A program made the position numbers and the translations under genes. Below are positions 12,205 to 23,762 of a stretch of 64,000 nucleotides of DNA, one piece after another. The stretch spans positions 45,328,190 to 45,392,189 of the forward strand of contig JAVIAB010000139.1 in the NCBI GenBank assembly GCA_032433765.1, given 5' to 3'. Within the stretch, counting starts at the first letter, position 1; every line of letters begins with the position of its first letter. Source of the stretch: Megaustenia siamemsis. Its lineage: Eukaryota > Mollusca > Gastropoda > Stylommatophora > Ariophantidae. The notes under the pieces are model-generated. The model was not told where the DNA came from. It saw only the letters and a list, made by a program, of their open reading frames with translations, and made no database searches.

Positions 12205-12865
12205 ATGTGAGTATACGCATTCTTCCTCTTCTTCTATCCTGCTGCCGTTGGCGCCGAGGGGAGAAACAATATGCGATTCTTTGCTCTTCTGTTGGCCTCT
12301 TCTGATGTTATTCCTCCTAGTGACTCTAGTATTCCATTTATCCATCTCTTTCTCGGTCTTCCTCTTAATCTGACGTTTTCGTAGCGTTTGTTTATGGCTC
12401 TTTGAGTCATTGTTAGTTCTTTTTGTCTTGTTATGTGGCCGAACCAATTTATCTGTTGTTTCTTTATGTATTGGATGGCTGGTTCAATTTCGAGTTTCTT
12501 CCTCAGGTCAGTGTTTCTTACTCTGTCCCTTAAGCTGTTTCCTGTTACTCTTCTGACACATTTCATTTCGGTGGTCGCCATCTTTCTTATTGTTTACGTT
12601 ATGTCTGTATGATCGCGATTGTTGCTCCATTATTTTGGCTCTGAGCACTGCTGTGTGTATGTTACATTGTCCTCTGCCGCTGTATACTCATTATGTTGTT
12701 AAAATTGCTTAAAACCGTTACCCGTTCCTGTTTCTTTGTTTATTTCTGTCTTACATTCTCCATAATTTGTTATAACATGTCCGAGACAGCAATATTCTTG
12801 AACTCTTTCTAAGTTCTTTCCATCTACTTCTATATCCACTTGTATAGTTAGTCTAAATAAAATAA
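12205..12865 (-). pseudogene. LINE 3' part, group D (older element, left piece)
   Basis: Minus-strand blocks are LTIQVDIEVDGKNLERV, CCLGHVITNYGECKTEI, then a decayed stretch, then MATTEMKCVRRVTGNSLRDR, IQYIKKQQINWFGHITRQKE, GRPRKRWINGILESLGG and EEANRRAKNR. This is the region downstream of reverse transcriptase of a non-LTR retrotransposon. The upstream half of the same element continues at 13558-14150. A group B LINE on the opposite strand separates the two. Confidence 0.8.
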
Positions 12866-13557
12866 AGGAGTCAGCCTTAATAGCAAACAGACAGAAGTAA
12901 TGGTAGCAACAAAGAAAAAGACATCACCCCAGTGCACAATAAAGACAAGTGGAACAATATTAAAACAGGTAAATGAATTTAAATATTTAGGAACTTTGTT
13001 AACCTCAGACGGAAGATGTACAAAAGAGGTGAGATGCAGAATGGCTCAGGCAAAAGCAGCTTTCCAGAAAATGAGGAAGATACTATACAATCCATTTTTG
13101 ACAATAGAAACAAGAAAAAGAATTCTTAAATGTTATGTAGAGCCAGTCTTAACATATGGATGTGAATCATGGACAATAGGACAACAGACAAGAAAATCAC
13201 TGGAGTCTGTAAAAATGTGGTTTTACAGAAGAATGTTGAGAATACCATGGACAGCTAAGAAGAGTAATGAAAACGTTCTGAAAGAGGCCAAAGCAAAAAG
13301 AGAGCTAATTTCCAATATTAGGAAGAAACAATCATCATTTTTTGGCAATGTAATGAGAAGAGAACAGCTGGAATATATTGTAACAACTGGGAAAATTTAG
13401 GGAAGAAGAGATAGAGGGAAGCAAAGAGAGAAAATACCAGACAGCTTAAGAGAATGGTTTGGCAGAAGGTCAACAACCGAAATGATAAAGAACTGTCGAG
13501 ATCGAAAGTTGTAGAGTGACATGATCAACTACGCCAGTAGGCCCGGTACTTAATGAT
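12866..13557 (+). pseudogene. LINE 3' fragment, group B, inserted into an older LINE
   Basis: A well-preserved frame covers VSLNSKQTEVMVATKKK, VNEFKYLGTLLTSDGRC, RMAQAKAAFQKMRKILYNP, YVEPVLTYGCESWTIGQQ, KMWFYRRMLRIPWTAKKSNE, FFGNVMRREQLEYIVTTGKI and then a stop at 13398. The family reading continues after it (GRRDRGKQREKIPDSLREW) to a YASRPGT-like end and an AATGATGATGAGG tail at 13551-13563. It is 5'-truncated; the catalytic domain is absent. It is the same group as the larger copy at 45050-46185. Confidence 0.88.
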
Positions 13558-14150
13558 GATGAGGTTGATAGTGTTTTCTCTGCCTTTAATCATCATTTTG
13601 GTTCTGTTAATAGTTGTATCCAAATCATATACTATGCTTGACTTGCTTATTTCGTTAACAAGTTGTTGGAGGTCGTGTGTATTTTCTGTCATTAATGTGG
13701 TATCATCAGCATATTTGAGATGAATGATTATGCATCCATTAATGTTTAGGCCTGGAATCTCCATGATGTCTTTGAAGATCTGCTCGGCGTATAAGTTCAA
13801 TAAACATGGAGATAGAATGAAGCCATGTCTTAACCCTCTTGGATATATTAATAGGTACAGACTTCTCAATGTTGTATTTTATCATAGCTGTTTGTTCCCA
13901 TTATAAATTACACATCAATCTTATGTCAGTATCATCTAGATGTATATCTTTCAGGCATTTTTTCAGTTGTTTATAGTTTATTTTGTCAAAAGCGTTGGTG
14001 TATTCTGTGTAGCATGCAGAAATTGATTTGTAACTTCTGTATATTTTTATATTTTTCTATTATCATTCTCACGCAGAAGATGGCTTCGCATGTCCCATTG
14101 GTTTTTCTCAATCCACAATTGCTGTTCTATTAATTTCATGTTGATTTTAT
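13558..14150 (-). pseudogene. LINE reverse transcriptase fragment, group D (older element, right piece)
   Basis: The minus strand carries reverse transcriptase motifs: YTNAFDKINYKQL (motif A region), the degraded GLRHGFILSPCLLNLYAEQI (family form G-RQGC-LSP), GLNINGCIIIHLKYADDT (catalytic YADD, complete) and NEISKSSIVYDLDTTINRTK. Stops and at least one frameshift lie upstream. The frame runs out at the junction with the group B insertion and resumes in sense at 12865. Reverse transcriptase would copy element RNA at the target site, but this copy is dead. Confidence 0.82.
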
Positions 14151-14159
14151 TTACTTTAT

Positions 14160-15090
14160 TCTTACTCCGTACTCACTAAATACTTCTTGCATGACGCATG
14201 CACATAACAGTTCCGATAGATCTCCATATACCTCTACCATACACAGTCTCAACAAACTTATTATTTGCGTACCAGTTTACTCTTTGCCCTCTATATGCTC
14301 CTACCATTCCACCTGTCCACACTCAAAATACCACGTACATGCCAACTACAAACCCTTATATCACAAACTATACGTCATGTTAAGTGCCATGTTGGCTGAT
14401 GTAGGCGATCATGTATCTCCACAAATCTCCTGTTAACTCGTTGGTTATCACTCAGTTTTTCGTTTTTTTTCAGCAGCACGATATCAGAAGTGTCAGAAGC
14501 TACTCTCTCCCTCTCCCTCACTCTCCTCACTCATTTTCACTGTCTCTGTATGTCTTTTTTTCTCTCGTTCTCTCTCTCTCTCTCTCTGTCTCTTTCTCTC
14601 TCTTTCAGATGTGTGCATGTATCACTGGATCTCTTTCTGTTAATGCCTTTACTTCTCGTATATCTCCCTCATGGTATCTATCCCAATGGTAAGTATCGCT
14701 GTGTATCTTTCTTTGTTTGTATTTCTCACCGAGTGCACATTTATCTTGAGTTTATCTCACTCAGAGTATCTTTCTGTCTGTCTGTCTATCTGTCTCTCTC
14801 TCTGTCTGCGCATCTTTTGCGTGCGTCTCCCTTGCGTGCATACTTTTCTGTACCCCTCTCTGCGTAGCTCACTGCGTGTTTCTCTCTATATGTCTGTTTC
14901 TTCCTCTCTGTTTTTCATTGCGTGTTCCTTATGATTTGAATTTCTAACCTTTTCCCACTAATTTTACGTTGGTGATCCTGGGAACACACAAAACACTGAA
15001 CAATGTTTCCTAACAAAATCGCTTAAATTTGTGCATGAATAGATCTTTCCTTGCTCATCAAATCTGCTTGACTCTTTAAGGGTGAGTTCT
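14160..15090. other. gene-free; pyrimidine-rich CT/GT tract
   Basis: From about 14500 to 14930 the + strand is an irregular CTCT/CTGT-rich stretch that opens long serine- and leucine-rich frames. These reflect base composition, not genes. Confidence 0.7.
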
Positions 15091-15097
15091 GAAGCAA

Positions 15098-15460
15098 CTA
15101 CTGTTGGGTAATGAAGCACTAGATACTGTTGGGTAATGAAGCACTAGATACTGTTGGGTAATGAAGCACTAGATACTGTTGGGTAATGAAGCACTAGATA
15201 CAGTTGGGTAATGAAGCACTAGATACTGTTGGGTAATGAAGCACTAGATACTGTTGGGTAATGAAGCACTAGATACTGTTGGGTAATGAAGCACTAGATA
15301 CTGTTGGGTAATGAAGCATTAGATACTGTTGGGTAATGAAGCATTAGATACTGTTGGGTAATGAAGCCATTAGGTACTTCTGGGTAATGAAGCACTAGAT
15401 ACTGTTGGGTAATGAAGCACTAGATACAGTTGGGTAATGAAGCATTAGATACTTCCCTAT
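15098..15460. repeat. 25-bp minisatellite, about 14 copies
   Basis: Units contain ACTGTTGGGTAATGAAGCAC then TAGAT. Point variants (CAGTT, GCATT, and one GCCATTAGGTACTTC unit near 15366) mark a young array. Confidence 0.97.
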
Positions 15461-15464
15461 ACTA

Positions 15465-16025
15465 AGTCTCGGCTTCGTGAGGTGTGATGGCCAGTTCCTA
15501 TCCTCGCTGCCTTTCCATCCCAGATAACATCTCTGTTATCAAATTCAAGATTCTGGAGATATCTCCAGAGCATTTACTTTTAGGTCGGAACATTTTATTT
15601 TTTCACCTAAACTGGTATGTGAAACCTAAACCTTCAGATCGGCATGTTGGTAAACTAACAACATCGCCATTCATGATCGGTACCAAAATACTGTGTCTGA
15701 TCAAACGTAAACGTAAAGATATATTTTTCTTGTTTTTTCTGAAAAATATTAGCTGCGGAAGCTGCTTAACTTTTCCTTTCCTGGAATTATAATTTTTACC
15801 TCACTCTTTCATTCGAGTCTTCATTTCTGAGTTATACCTCCCATCTGATGCTGCATGTTCTAAAACTTTTTTTCAACTCTTCTGTCACACGTCACTAACA
15901 TTGAACTTTAGCTTTCCTGATTCACTGAAATAAACAATCTCATCGTTTGCATTGTTAATTTCAAATCATTTTACTGCTGTATCTCTACCCCTTAATTTAT
16001 AGACAAAAGTTCTAGAACTCTTTTG
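15465..16025. other. no feature recognised
   Basis: Contains an open frame of 102 codons (15484-15792) with no motif I recognise, no repeat structure and no sign of splice-linked neighbours. I leave it unannotated as a gene. Confidence 0.4.
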
Positions 16026-16029
16026 TCCG

Positions 16030-16115
16030 TTTATGAAAACGCAGTGGCTGGTGGCAGTGTGCTCGCCACTAACGGGGTGGGTCCAGATGTAATTCCCAGA
16101 TGGGTCACTTTTTTT
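16030..16115 (+). repeat. tRNA-like SINE head relic
   Basis: GTGGCTGGTGGCAGTGTGCT (A-box-like) is followed 35 bases later by a degraded B box (GTCCAGATGTAATTCCC) and GGGTCAC. This is the order seen in tRNA-derived heads. Too degraded for a functional tRNA. Confidence 0.4.
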
Positions 16116-16144
16116 TCATTCCCGAATTGATACGACTTTAGGAT

Positions 16145-16162
16145 GGGGGGGGGGGGGGGGGG
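16145..16162 (+). repeat. poly-G tract of 18
   Basis: An uninterrupted run of 18 G, flanked by more G-rich sequence (AGAAGGGTGCGGGGGG). Confidence 0.97.
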
Positions 16163-16817
16163 AGAAGGGTGCGGGGGGTATAGCCAATATGTGAAAATGG
16201 GTACAAGCAATTTTCTGCATTAAAGTATGGCGTCCTGAAGTGATTCTAACCATCTCACCCAGAAAATGTGTCCTTGATAATTTGAAAATAGGGGCACTAA
16301 CAATATATTCTCCTTACACCATTAAGACGTAGAGTAACCACTTGCTTAGTCGAGTCGCACAAGAAGAGCAGTATCATCCGTTTATCCGGAATTGTCTTGT
16401 CCTGTTAGAAATGATGAGAAGTGAATGAACTCGTTATCAGACCCTAAACAATACCAATTTTGATCAACTTTCACAATGTTTTACTCATAATTTAAGATAC
16501 AGATCATGCAATTAATTAATTATTGCCTTAAATATTAAATTAAAAAATGAAAACAATAAACAAAATACGTAAATACTTAAATAGTACATAATACAATTAA
16601 AATTGCAGTTACTATAAGTTAGTGAGAAGTGGTGATGTCCCTGTGGCTCGCTGAAAGACAGAGAAAAGTGATTGTAATGTGAACCCAAATAATATAAAGA
16701 TCACTTTAATCCCACAAGGGTAATGAAAGATAGCATTTATTTACTACTCCTGCTGATTTCCTGTTTGAACTTTCTAACGTCGGATCAAAATTCATTCCAG
16801 GCTCCATTAAAGGGAAC

Positions 16818-16819
16818 AT

Positions 16820-16905
<86 letters not shown>
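16818..16905. repeat. (AT)n microsatellite
   Basis: About 85 bases of AT dinucleotide repeat, the longest such tract in the window, about 45 bases from SINE copy 3. Confidence 0.97.
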
Positions 16906-16911
<6 letters not shown>

Positions 16912-16950
16912 TTATTTATTTTTAAATTTAAATTTCAAACATGTGGAAGT

Positions 16951-17209
16951 AAAAGTAAAGTAAAGTACCCCCGTCACGCCAAGTGGCGTATAGGGAATAT
17001 GGTGTTTAGTGACCATAAATTTTACAGACCTTCGGCACATGATTTTTGGGGTAATGTGGTCGGTATTACGCCCGTGCCGCTTTACTTTCCCAGAAAAAAA
17101 TCCGGTACCCATTAAAAGTTGGGTGAACCCGGTGCCGTCGATTGGGATCGAACCCTACCTCTTGTCCTTTGTAGTCCAGTTCACTAACCACTGAGCTATC
17201 TCGGCTTCC
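16951..17209 (-). mobile_element. tRNA-derived SINE, copy 3
   Basis: Near full length. It has a perfect 14-bp target duplication, AAACATGTGGAAGT, at 16937-16950 and 17210-17223. The head at the high-coordinate end contains GAGATAGCTCAGTGGTTAG; the 3' hairpin ACGCCAAGTGGCGT is at 16976-16989, and the tail is AAAGTAAAGTAAAG on +. A good reference copy for the family. Confidence 0.93.
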
Positions 17210-17224
17210 AAACATGTGGAAGTT

Positions 17225-18180
17225 AGGAGCATATTTGCCTCCTCGTCCTATCTTCCTATAAACTCATATTTCATCCTGCACCAAGATATTATTGTGATGC
17301 GCATCAGGTGTAATTGTAGCCATCTTTCTAACCAGATTGTATTTGTTGTTGTCTTATATTTAGCTATTTTATCTCTCCTTTTCTTCGACTGCTCTTTAGT
17401 TTTTCAAATAATCATTTAAATTCCCATCAATCATTCATCTATTCTGTCCAGTTTCTACTTTATATCTGGTAACATTTCATTTAATGTTTGTTGTATTTAT
17501 TCGTACAGCATTTCCTATTGCTCATTAGCACTGTAATTATGATTTAGTATTTTGTCAGTTGTGAACGATTACATATATTTTTGTCTAGTTCTTTACCCCT
17601 ACTTAAGTACGGTTAACAGCAATCTGATGTTGTTGATAGTTCCTTTTTTTCTGTAAATAATATGTGGGGAAGCTGATGTTTGGATATTCTCGACTGAAAT
17701 AAAAACAGAGTCCATGAACAGAACAGAACAGTATTGTAAAAGTTCCACTCATTAAACAGTGATTGCAGCTACAATCAGCTCCATATTTTAGTTTTATCAG
17801 ACAGATATCAGACCATTTATATAACTTCTGGATGTCTTTAATTATCATCAAAATAAACTGTTTTGTTTAGCTTTTTAATGTTTTGTTTTGTTGTATGTTA
17901 CCACTGTTAATTCAATGAATGTAAACGTACTTTGTTGGACTCTTATAATGGAGGCTGGGCGCCAGACAGCAACAGAGATGGATGCTGATGTCTTGTACCA
18001 GGATCGGTAAACTAGAACCGTCCACACTCTACTCCAAGTCTCCTCGGTGCCTCTAGAAACAAACTAGTTTAGTCAGGCCAGGGGAATAGAGATCTCAGAG
18101 GGAAGGCAATCAGGTATTCAAAAATGCCGTGATGATGTCCGTTTGTATTTTGTATTTTGAACATTGATATTTGATTATTG
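17225..18180. other. no gene recognised
   Basis: AT-rich to about 17930, then a GC-richer 190 bases ending in GTGATGATG (18129-18137), a tail like those of the LINE groups. It may be a LINE 3' end too decayed to name. Confidence 0.35.
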
Positions 18181-18184
18181 AAAT

Positions 18185-18525
18185 TTATGTTGAAAGTTCT
18201 CAGGACAGCTAAAAGGACCAATGAGGACATTCTCAAAGATGTGGACACAAAAAGGGGGGCTTTTAAAAAACATCAGAAAGAAACAATCAACATTTTTAAA
18301 GCATATTATGAGTAGTGGAAAGTTGAAATACTTGGTTACAACTGGCAAAATACAGGGAAAGAAAGATCGCGAGCGACAAAGAGAGGAGCGACAAAAAGAT
18401 ACTAGATAGATTGGTGTCATGGAATGGAAAACAGTCAACAACATAATTGATACGTGCACTGTGTATTGAAGATTGTGGAAGAACATGATCGCCTACACCA
18501 ACCTGTATGGCACTTGATGATGCTG
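18185..18525 (+). pseudogene. LINE 3' tip, group A
   Basis: Readable blocks are LRTAKRTNEDILKD, KNIRKKQSTFLKHIMSSGKL, KYLVTTGKIQGKKDRER and, after a frameshift, a WKNMIAYTNLYGT-like end followed by TGATGATG (18514-18521). 5'-truncated at about 18185. Confidence 0.8.
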
Positions 18526-18765
18526 TAGGATGTGTTGAGCCGAAGGAGGCAAATGTCACTGTTCTTCTGCAAACCTCAGCATAAGGGATCTACGTTTTTA
18601 AGGAGGAATGACGAAGATGTCAATCATTTCCTTCAGTAGTCATGGAGTGAACGACAGAAAGAAGAAAGGTGACGTTATTGACGTCCACAGACTTAGAGGA
18701 TGTTTCTTCAACTTCATGCTTTCCACAATCAAACTGTAAGTTCTTGATTTTGCTTATATAACCAT

Positions 18766-19110
18766 CAATGTGTCAGACGAATGACAGGGAACAGTCTGAG
18801 AGATAAGATCAGAAATAAAGAACTGAGAAAAAAGCTAGGAATAGCCCCCGCCATAGAATATATAAGGAAACAATAGATAAAATAGTTTGGCCACGTCACA
18901 AGGCAGAAAGATCGAAACACAACACAACGAGCCTTCAGCAAACGTTGTGAGAACACCAGACCCAATGGTCGACCACGAAAAAGATGGATCGATGGAAATT
19001 AGAAGCACCAGGAAACATAACAGCAGCAGAGGCGAACAGAAGAGCAAAAGACCGCAAATTATATCTCCCCTCGACGCTGAAAGGCAGATGTGGGGGGAAA
19101 GAAGAAGAAG
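18766..19110 (+). pseudogene. LINE 3' fragment, group D, right-hand-reading member of an inverted pair
   Basis: Reads VRRMTGNSLRDKIRNKEL, then a stop replacing a Q codon (near 18872), KWFGHVTRQKDRN-like, GRPRKRWIDGN and EANRRAKDRKLYLPSTLKGR. About 95% alike by eye to the copy on the other strand at 19517-19870. Confidence 0.85.
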
Positions 19111-19129
19111 TAGGAGAACCATCAATACA

Positions 19130-19510
19130 GCACTTGTCCTTTAGTTAATTAAACTATTCTGATCATAACAGGAAAATGTTGAAACAAAGGCAATTTCGTA
19201 GCATCGCACAGCAGCACAGCATTTATCAATGACATTTTAGTTTTTCTTATTATTTAAGAAATAAGACATTATCACGGTAAGAATTCACATTGTAGAAGTA
19301 TATTAAAATTGATGAAGTGAAGTTATAGCTAAAACTTTATAAACATTTTCAAGCAAATGGACATTTATTTCACACGAGAAAGTGTCACATTAATCAATTT
19401 TAAAATGTTCTTCTACTAAACTTTAAACAACTAAAATTAGCAATAGCACAATAATTAATTAAGTTTAAAAAAAATACATTTTTGTGTAATGCTCCAACAA
19501 TATTAGTTTT
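19130..19510. other. AT-rich spacer between inverted LINE tails
   Basis: No feature seen. It would form the loop if the flanking inverted copies paired. Confidence 0.5.
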
Positions 19511-19516
19511 AATCGT

Positions 19517-19870
19517 CTTCTTCTTTCCTTCCTCATCTGCCTTTCAGCGTCGAGGGGAGATATAAATTGCGGTCTTTTGCTCTTCTGTTCGCCTCTGCTG
19601 CTGTTATGTTTCTTAGTGCTTCTAATATTCCATCGATCCATCTTTTTCGTGGTCGATCCTTGGGTCTGGTGTTCTCACAACATTTTCTTAAGGCTCGTTG
19701 TGTTGTGTTTCGATCTTTCTGCCTTGCCACGTGGCCAAACCATTTTATCTGTTGTTTCCTGATATATTCTTTGACGGGGGCTATTCCTAGCTTTTTTTCT
19801 CAGTTCTTCATTTCTGATCTTATCTCTCAGACTGTTCCCTGTCATTCGTCTGACACATATCGTCTCAGTA
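19517..19870 (-). pseudogene. LINE 3' fragment, group D, left-reading member of an inverted pair
   Basis: The minus strand encodes VRRMTGNSLRDKIRNEELRK, KQQIKWFGHVARQKDRNTTQ, RALRKCCENTRPKDRPRKRW, IDGILEALRNITAAEANRRA and KDRNLYLPSTLKGR. This copy is less damaged than its partner: the Q codon is intact where the partner has a stop. Only the C-terminal portion of the polyprotein is present. Confidence 0.85.
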
Positions 19871-20094
19871 GAGGTTAGTTTTAATACTGAGAGAAATATA
19901 TCATGATCAGCACATTGTCTCTCATCAATGCTGTAAGATTATAAGGATTAAAACACAACTTATCTTTTGCTTAGCATTCACGTGGGCGGCGAGCGTTGTT
20001 TCACTAATTTACAGCAGAGCCGCTATATCTGCGCCTTTCGGACCGGAACATCCGTCTTCAATTTGGGTAGATTTCAGAATACTTTCACTATTCA

Positions 20095-20890
20095 GGGAGG
20101 ATTAGACATCAGCTCTCACTACTCAGAGAGGACTAGACATCGACTCTCACTACTCAAGGAGGACTAGACATCGGCTCTCACAACTCATAGAGGACTAGAC
20201 ATCGGCTCTCATACTCAGAGAGGACTAGACATCGACTCTCACTACACAGGGAGTATTAGACATCGGCTCTCACTACTCAGAGAGACTAGACATCGGCTCT
20301 CACTACACAGGGATGACTAGACATCAGCTCTCACTACACAGGGAGGATAAACATCAACTCTCACTACTCAGAGAGGACTAGACATCAGCTCTCTCTATTC
20401 AGGGAGGACTAGATATCTGATCTCACTACTCAGGGAGGATAGACGTCGGCTCTCACTACTCATGGAGGACTAGACATCGGCTCTCATTGCTCAGGGAGGA
20501 TAGACATCGGCTCTCATTGCTCAGGGAGGATAGACGTCGGTTCTCACTGCTCAGGGAGGACAGACATCGCTTCTCACTGCTCAGGGAGGATAGACATCGT
20601 TTCTCACTGCTCAGGGAGGATAGACATCGTTTCTCACTGCTCAGGGAGGATAGACATCGGTTCTCACTGCTCAGGGAGGATAGACATCGGTTCTCACTGC
20701 TCAGGGAGGATAGACATCGGTTCTCACTGCTCAGGGAGGATAGACATCGGTTCTCACTACTAAGAGAGCACTAGACATCGGCTCTCACTACTCAGGGAGG
20801 ACTAGACATCAGGTCTCTCTACTCAGGTCGTAATATACTTTGGCTCTCACTGCTCAAAGAGGACTATTTATCGGCTCTCACTACTCAGAC
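20095..20890. repeat. 30/31-bp minisatellite, about 26 copies
   Basis: Units contain GACTAGACATCGGCTCTCAC plus TACTCAGGGAG (31 bp). The central block at about 20487-20760 is a homogeneous 30-bp form (GGATAGACATCGGTTCTCAC plus TGCTCAGGGA), which opens a 95-codon frame. Outer units are diverged. Confidence 0.96.
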
Positions 20891-20894
20891 TCTG

Positions 20895-23755
20895 AGATCA
20901 AGGAGTATCAAGCCTCGAAAACACTACGGATCCAAAGTTAAAAAAAAACATCCATAGCTGGATTCCAATCCGGAACCTGTCTTGAGGCCAACGTCGTCTT
21001 ACTTCTAGAGCACCTAGTCCCCCAGTGTTATAACTAATATACCAATATGACGATAACAAAAGCATCCGTGACTGGTTTAGCTTCCTTGAATCATTTCATT
21101 ATAAGTGTTTTTATTGTTCCCAAAATTATGGGAGTTCCACGATTTGAAATTAAGTACGGGCTAATGTATTCAAGTAGAGAATTCAAATATCTGTGAAATA
21201 CTGAAGTTGCAAATTGGAAAATTGAGAACGATATTAAAAATAAATTCAACAAAGTAAATAAAATAATTGCCAAAAAGTGACACTAATTATAAAAACAAGC
21301 ATATAATAATGGGGAAAAATTTTAAAAAAAACATCGCAGTACTTCTTTCAACGTTGCTATCATGTAATATGCTATCAGTATCAAATATGGACAGAAAGAC
21401 ACAAGAGACAAGAAAGATCGCAACTATTGAAATAAGATGTCTTTTGATTGATCGTTCTTCTTCCTGTTCATCCCTTATCACTGGGGTGGAAGGGCGGGGG
21501 AGGGTGGGGGGGGGGGTGGCTACTACTGGCAGACTTCGTAAACCTTCTCCATATCTCTCCATTTCTCTCCATTTTCAATCACTCATTGGACTCTTAGAAG
21601 TGAAGGCCTATCTATTCTGGGGTTTCGTCCCATCTTATTATCCATCTTTACTTTTCCTCCTGTTCACAGTTCCATGGAGAACGTTCTATGACAGGTAGGT
21701 TGATCGAGATACGTGGCCTTTCTATTTCATTTGGCATTTCTTCAAAATATTGAAAAGATCAACATGCACTCAGATATTGCTTTATGCTTCGAAGAATACT
21801 GATGTGAAAGACCAAATGGGAAATGATGAAATTAGGAAACAAGCAGAAACATCACCAGTCCTTAGCTACATCTAGAAACGACATATTGGATGTTTTAAAT
21901 AAATAAAGCGGCTACAGATCAGTTCTACAAAAGACATTAACAGCTAAATGCAACAGCAATAGAGGTAGAAGAAGATCAAAAGAGATGGAAAAACGAAATG
22001 TTTGACACCACACAAGGCACAGTTAATGATACAAACCAAAGAGTACTGCCAAGAACGTTCCACTTTCCTGAAGCGCTGAGAAGCTTACGAGGATGGAGAG
22101 CAATGAACAAGTAGTACACAGCGTCGTATGTTTGGTTTCCCACTAATAAGGCTTTTTTTTTTATTCCTCTGGGTGAAATGAAGGCAAGCTCCAACTTTCT
22201 CGGGACAACTATGGGAAATCAAGAAAGACTTTGCAGCTATTACAGACTGGGCTGAAGAACGTCAACCAGCTAGCTACCCCTGGGAACACGTCAACACATT
22301 ATTTGTACAAACTGTTGCACTCAAATCCCCAGATACCTAGACATCTTAATGTTATTTATACTCAAAGTTCTTGACGGCTTCCTGATCAAATATTAATGCC
22401 ATCGTCTGTATCTTCGTGACATTTGTTCGTGTATATTTTCTTCTTCTTCTGCTTCTACACTTAGAAGCTGTTTGAATCGTACTGCGATTTGTGCCTAACA
22501 GTCAAATGTATCCGCATTCAGCATGCATTTTGAGACCGCTTTCATTGTTTTTGATTGGTTTGTACACATAACTGACTAATCATAATATTTGTTGGTATTG
22601 CTAACAATTTCGATAGTATGAAAGTTAGACTTCTTGACTAGCCGTTTGTTTTCACTGTCTCTGAAGGGAGGGTTTGATCATTAATGTTGCGACTAGCACA
22701 GTGGACTAGTGGGAAGTGAACGTGTAGTTGTATCCTAGTCTGACACCGGACCTCCCAAGCTGACAACCAAGACTGGATACCAGCGTCACTGTGCTGAACA
22801 AGTTCTTAACGCAAGAAATTGTAATATGGCCTCGAATCTTTTCTCTTCTTCCCCCAGTAGCGTATCAATTCAGATTTCAGACTGTTTTAGCCTAATACCT
22901 TCTGCCTTTTTGCAGTTTACATGACATAGTTTCTTTGTCATACGAAATGGTTTCTAAACTTTTGACATCCGTCACATTTTTATTCCTGCTGAACCAGACT
23001 CCTCTCATGGCAGTTACGATCGTGTAAGTATGGTAAACTCTGATTCCCTGATAGACTATATAAGATTATAAATGACGATAAGTTAATACTATCCTCTAAA
23101 AACTCGTTTATGTATTGAAAAATATGAAGCCTAAGTGAATGACGTCATTTTATAATGTTTAACCAATTGAGTAGGCAGAGGACAATATCCACAGCCGCTG
23201 CGCGTACTTTGGGAATCACTGCTACACGTCATTAGTACAGTTTACAGTGTCAGACGTGGCGACTATACTTGAATAGGCTCGCATTCAAATAAAAGGGAAT
23301 GGGGGAAAAAAACTCAAGAGTAAAATGTTAACTTAGTTGTGAGGTTGATGCCTGACATGCATACTTGTCTAGAGTATATCAATTAATCAACAATGCAAAG
23401 TAGACTTGTGATTAACGAGAGTGTTGGCGAGGTAGCATGCTTGTGTTTTTTAACAAACAATTCCTGTTTGCACTTTTTGAACTACAAGAAGTACAGTCCC
23501 CCAATAATGTAAACAATGGGATAATGAAATAGGTAAGAAAAGAAAGCTCATCTATTATACCCTTTCGTATGTCGCATATGGAATCAGTGTGTGATGAGAA
23601 TGCGATACGAACACACACACATATACACGAACTCAGGAGCGCAGTAATGGCAAGCATGTTTCACAAGTTCCCACAATAAACAAACAATGAAACAATAGAA
23701 ATAGCACGTGCCTGAAGATAAATCAAATGATCAATGAATCAGCTACACGTTAATA
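20895..23755. other. long stretch with no convincing gene
   Basis: A tRNA-like remnant may lie at about 20955-21030 on the minus strand (GGTTCCGGATTGGAATCC). The 143-codon frame at 21267-21698 spans a G-rich tract and looks like chance. At 21945-22330 broken frames (RGRRRSKEM, then WEIKKDFAAITDWAEERQPA and PWEHVNTLFVQTVALKSPDT) look like decayed coding of an element I do not recognise. From 22350 to 23760 I see nothing. Confidence 0.4.
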
Positions 23756-23762
23756 CCAGTAA

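Noticed and set aside
12850..13575. Target duplication around the nested group B LINE
   Set aside because: Flanks such as AACTATAC and ACTATCAAC are similar but not a convincing duplication.
15484..15792. 102-codon frame as a small gene
   Set aside because: No motif, no sign of exon structure, and the length is compatible with chance.
21945..22330. Possible decayed protein (WEIKKDFAAITDWAEERQPA)
   Set aside because: Frames are broken and I cannot assign any family; left as unassigned.
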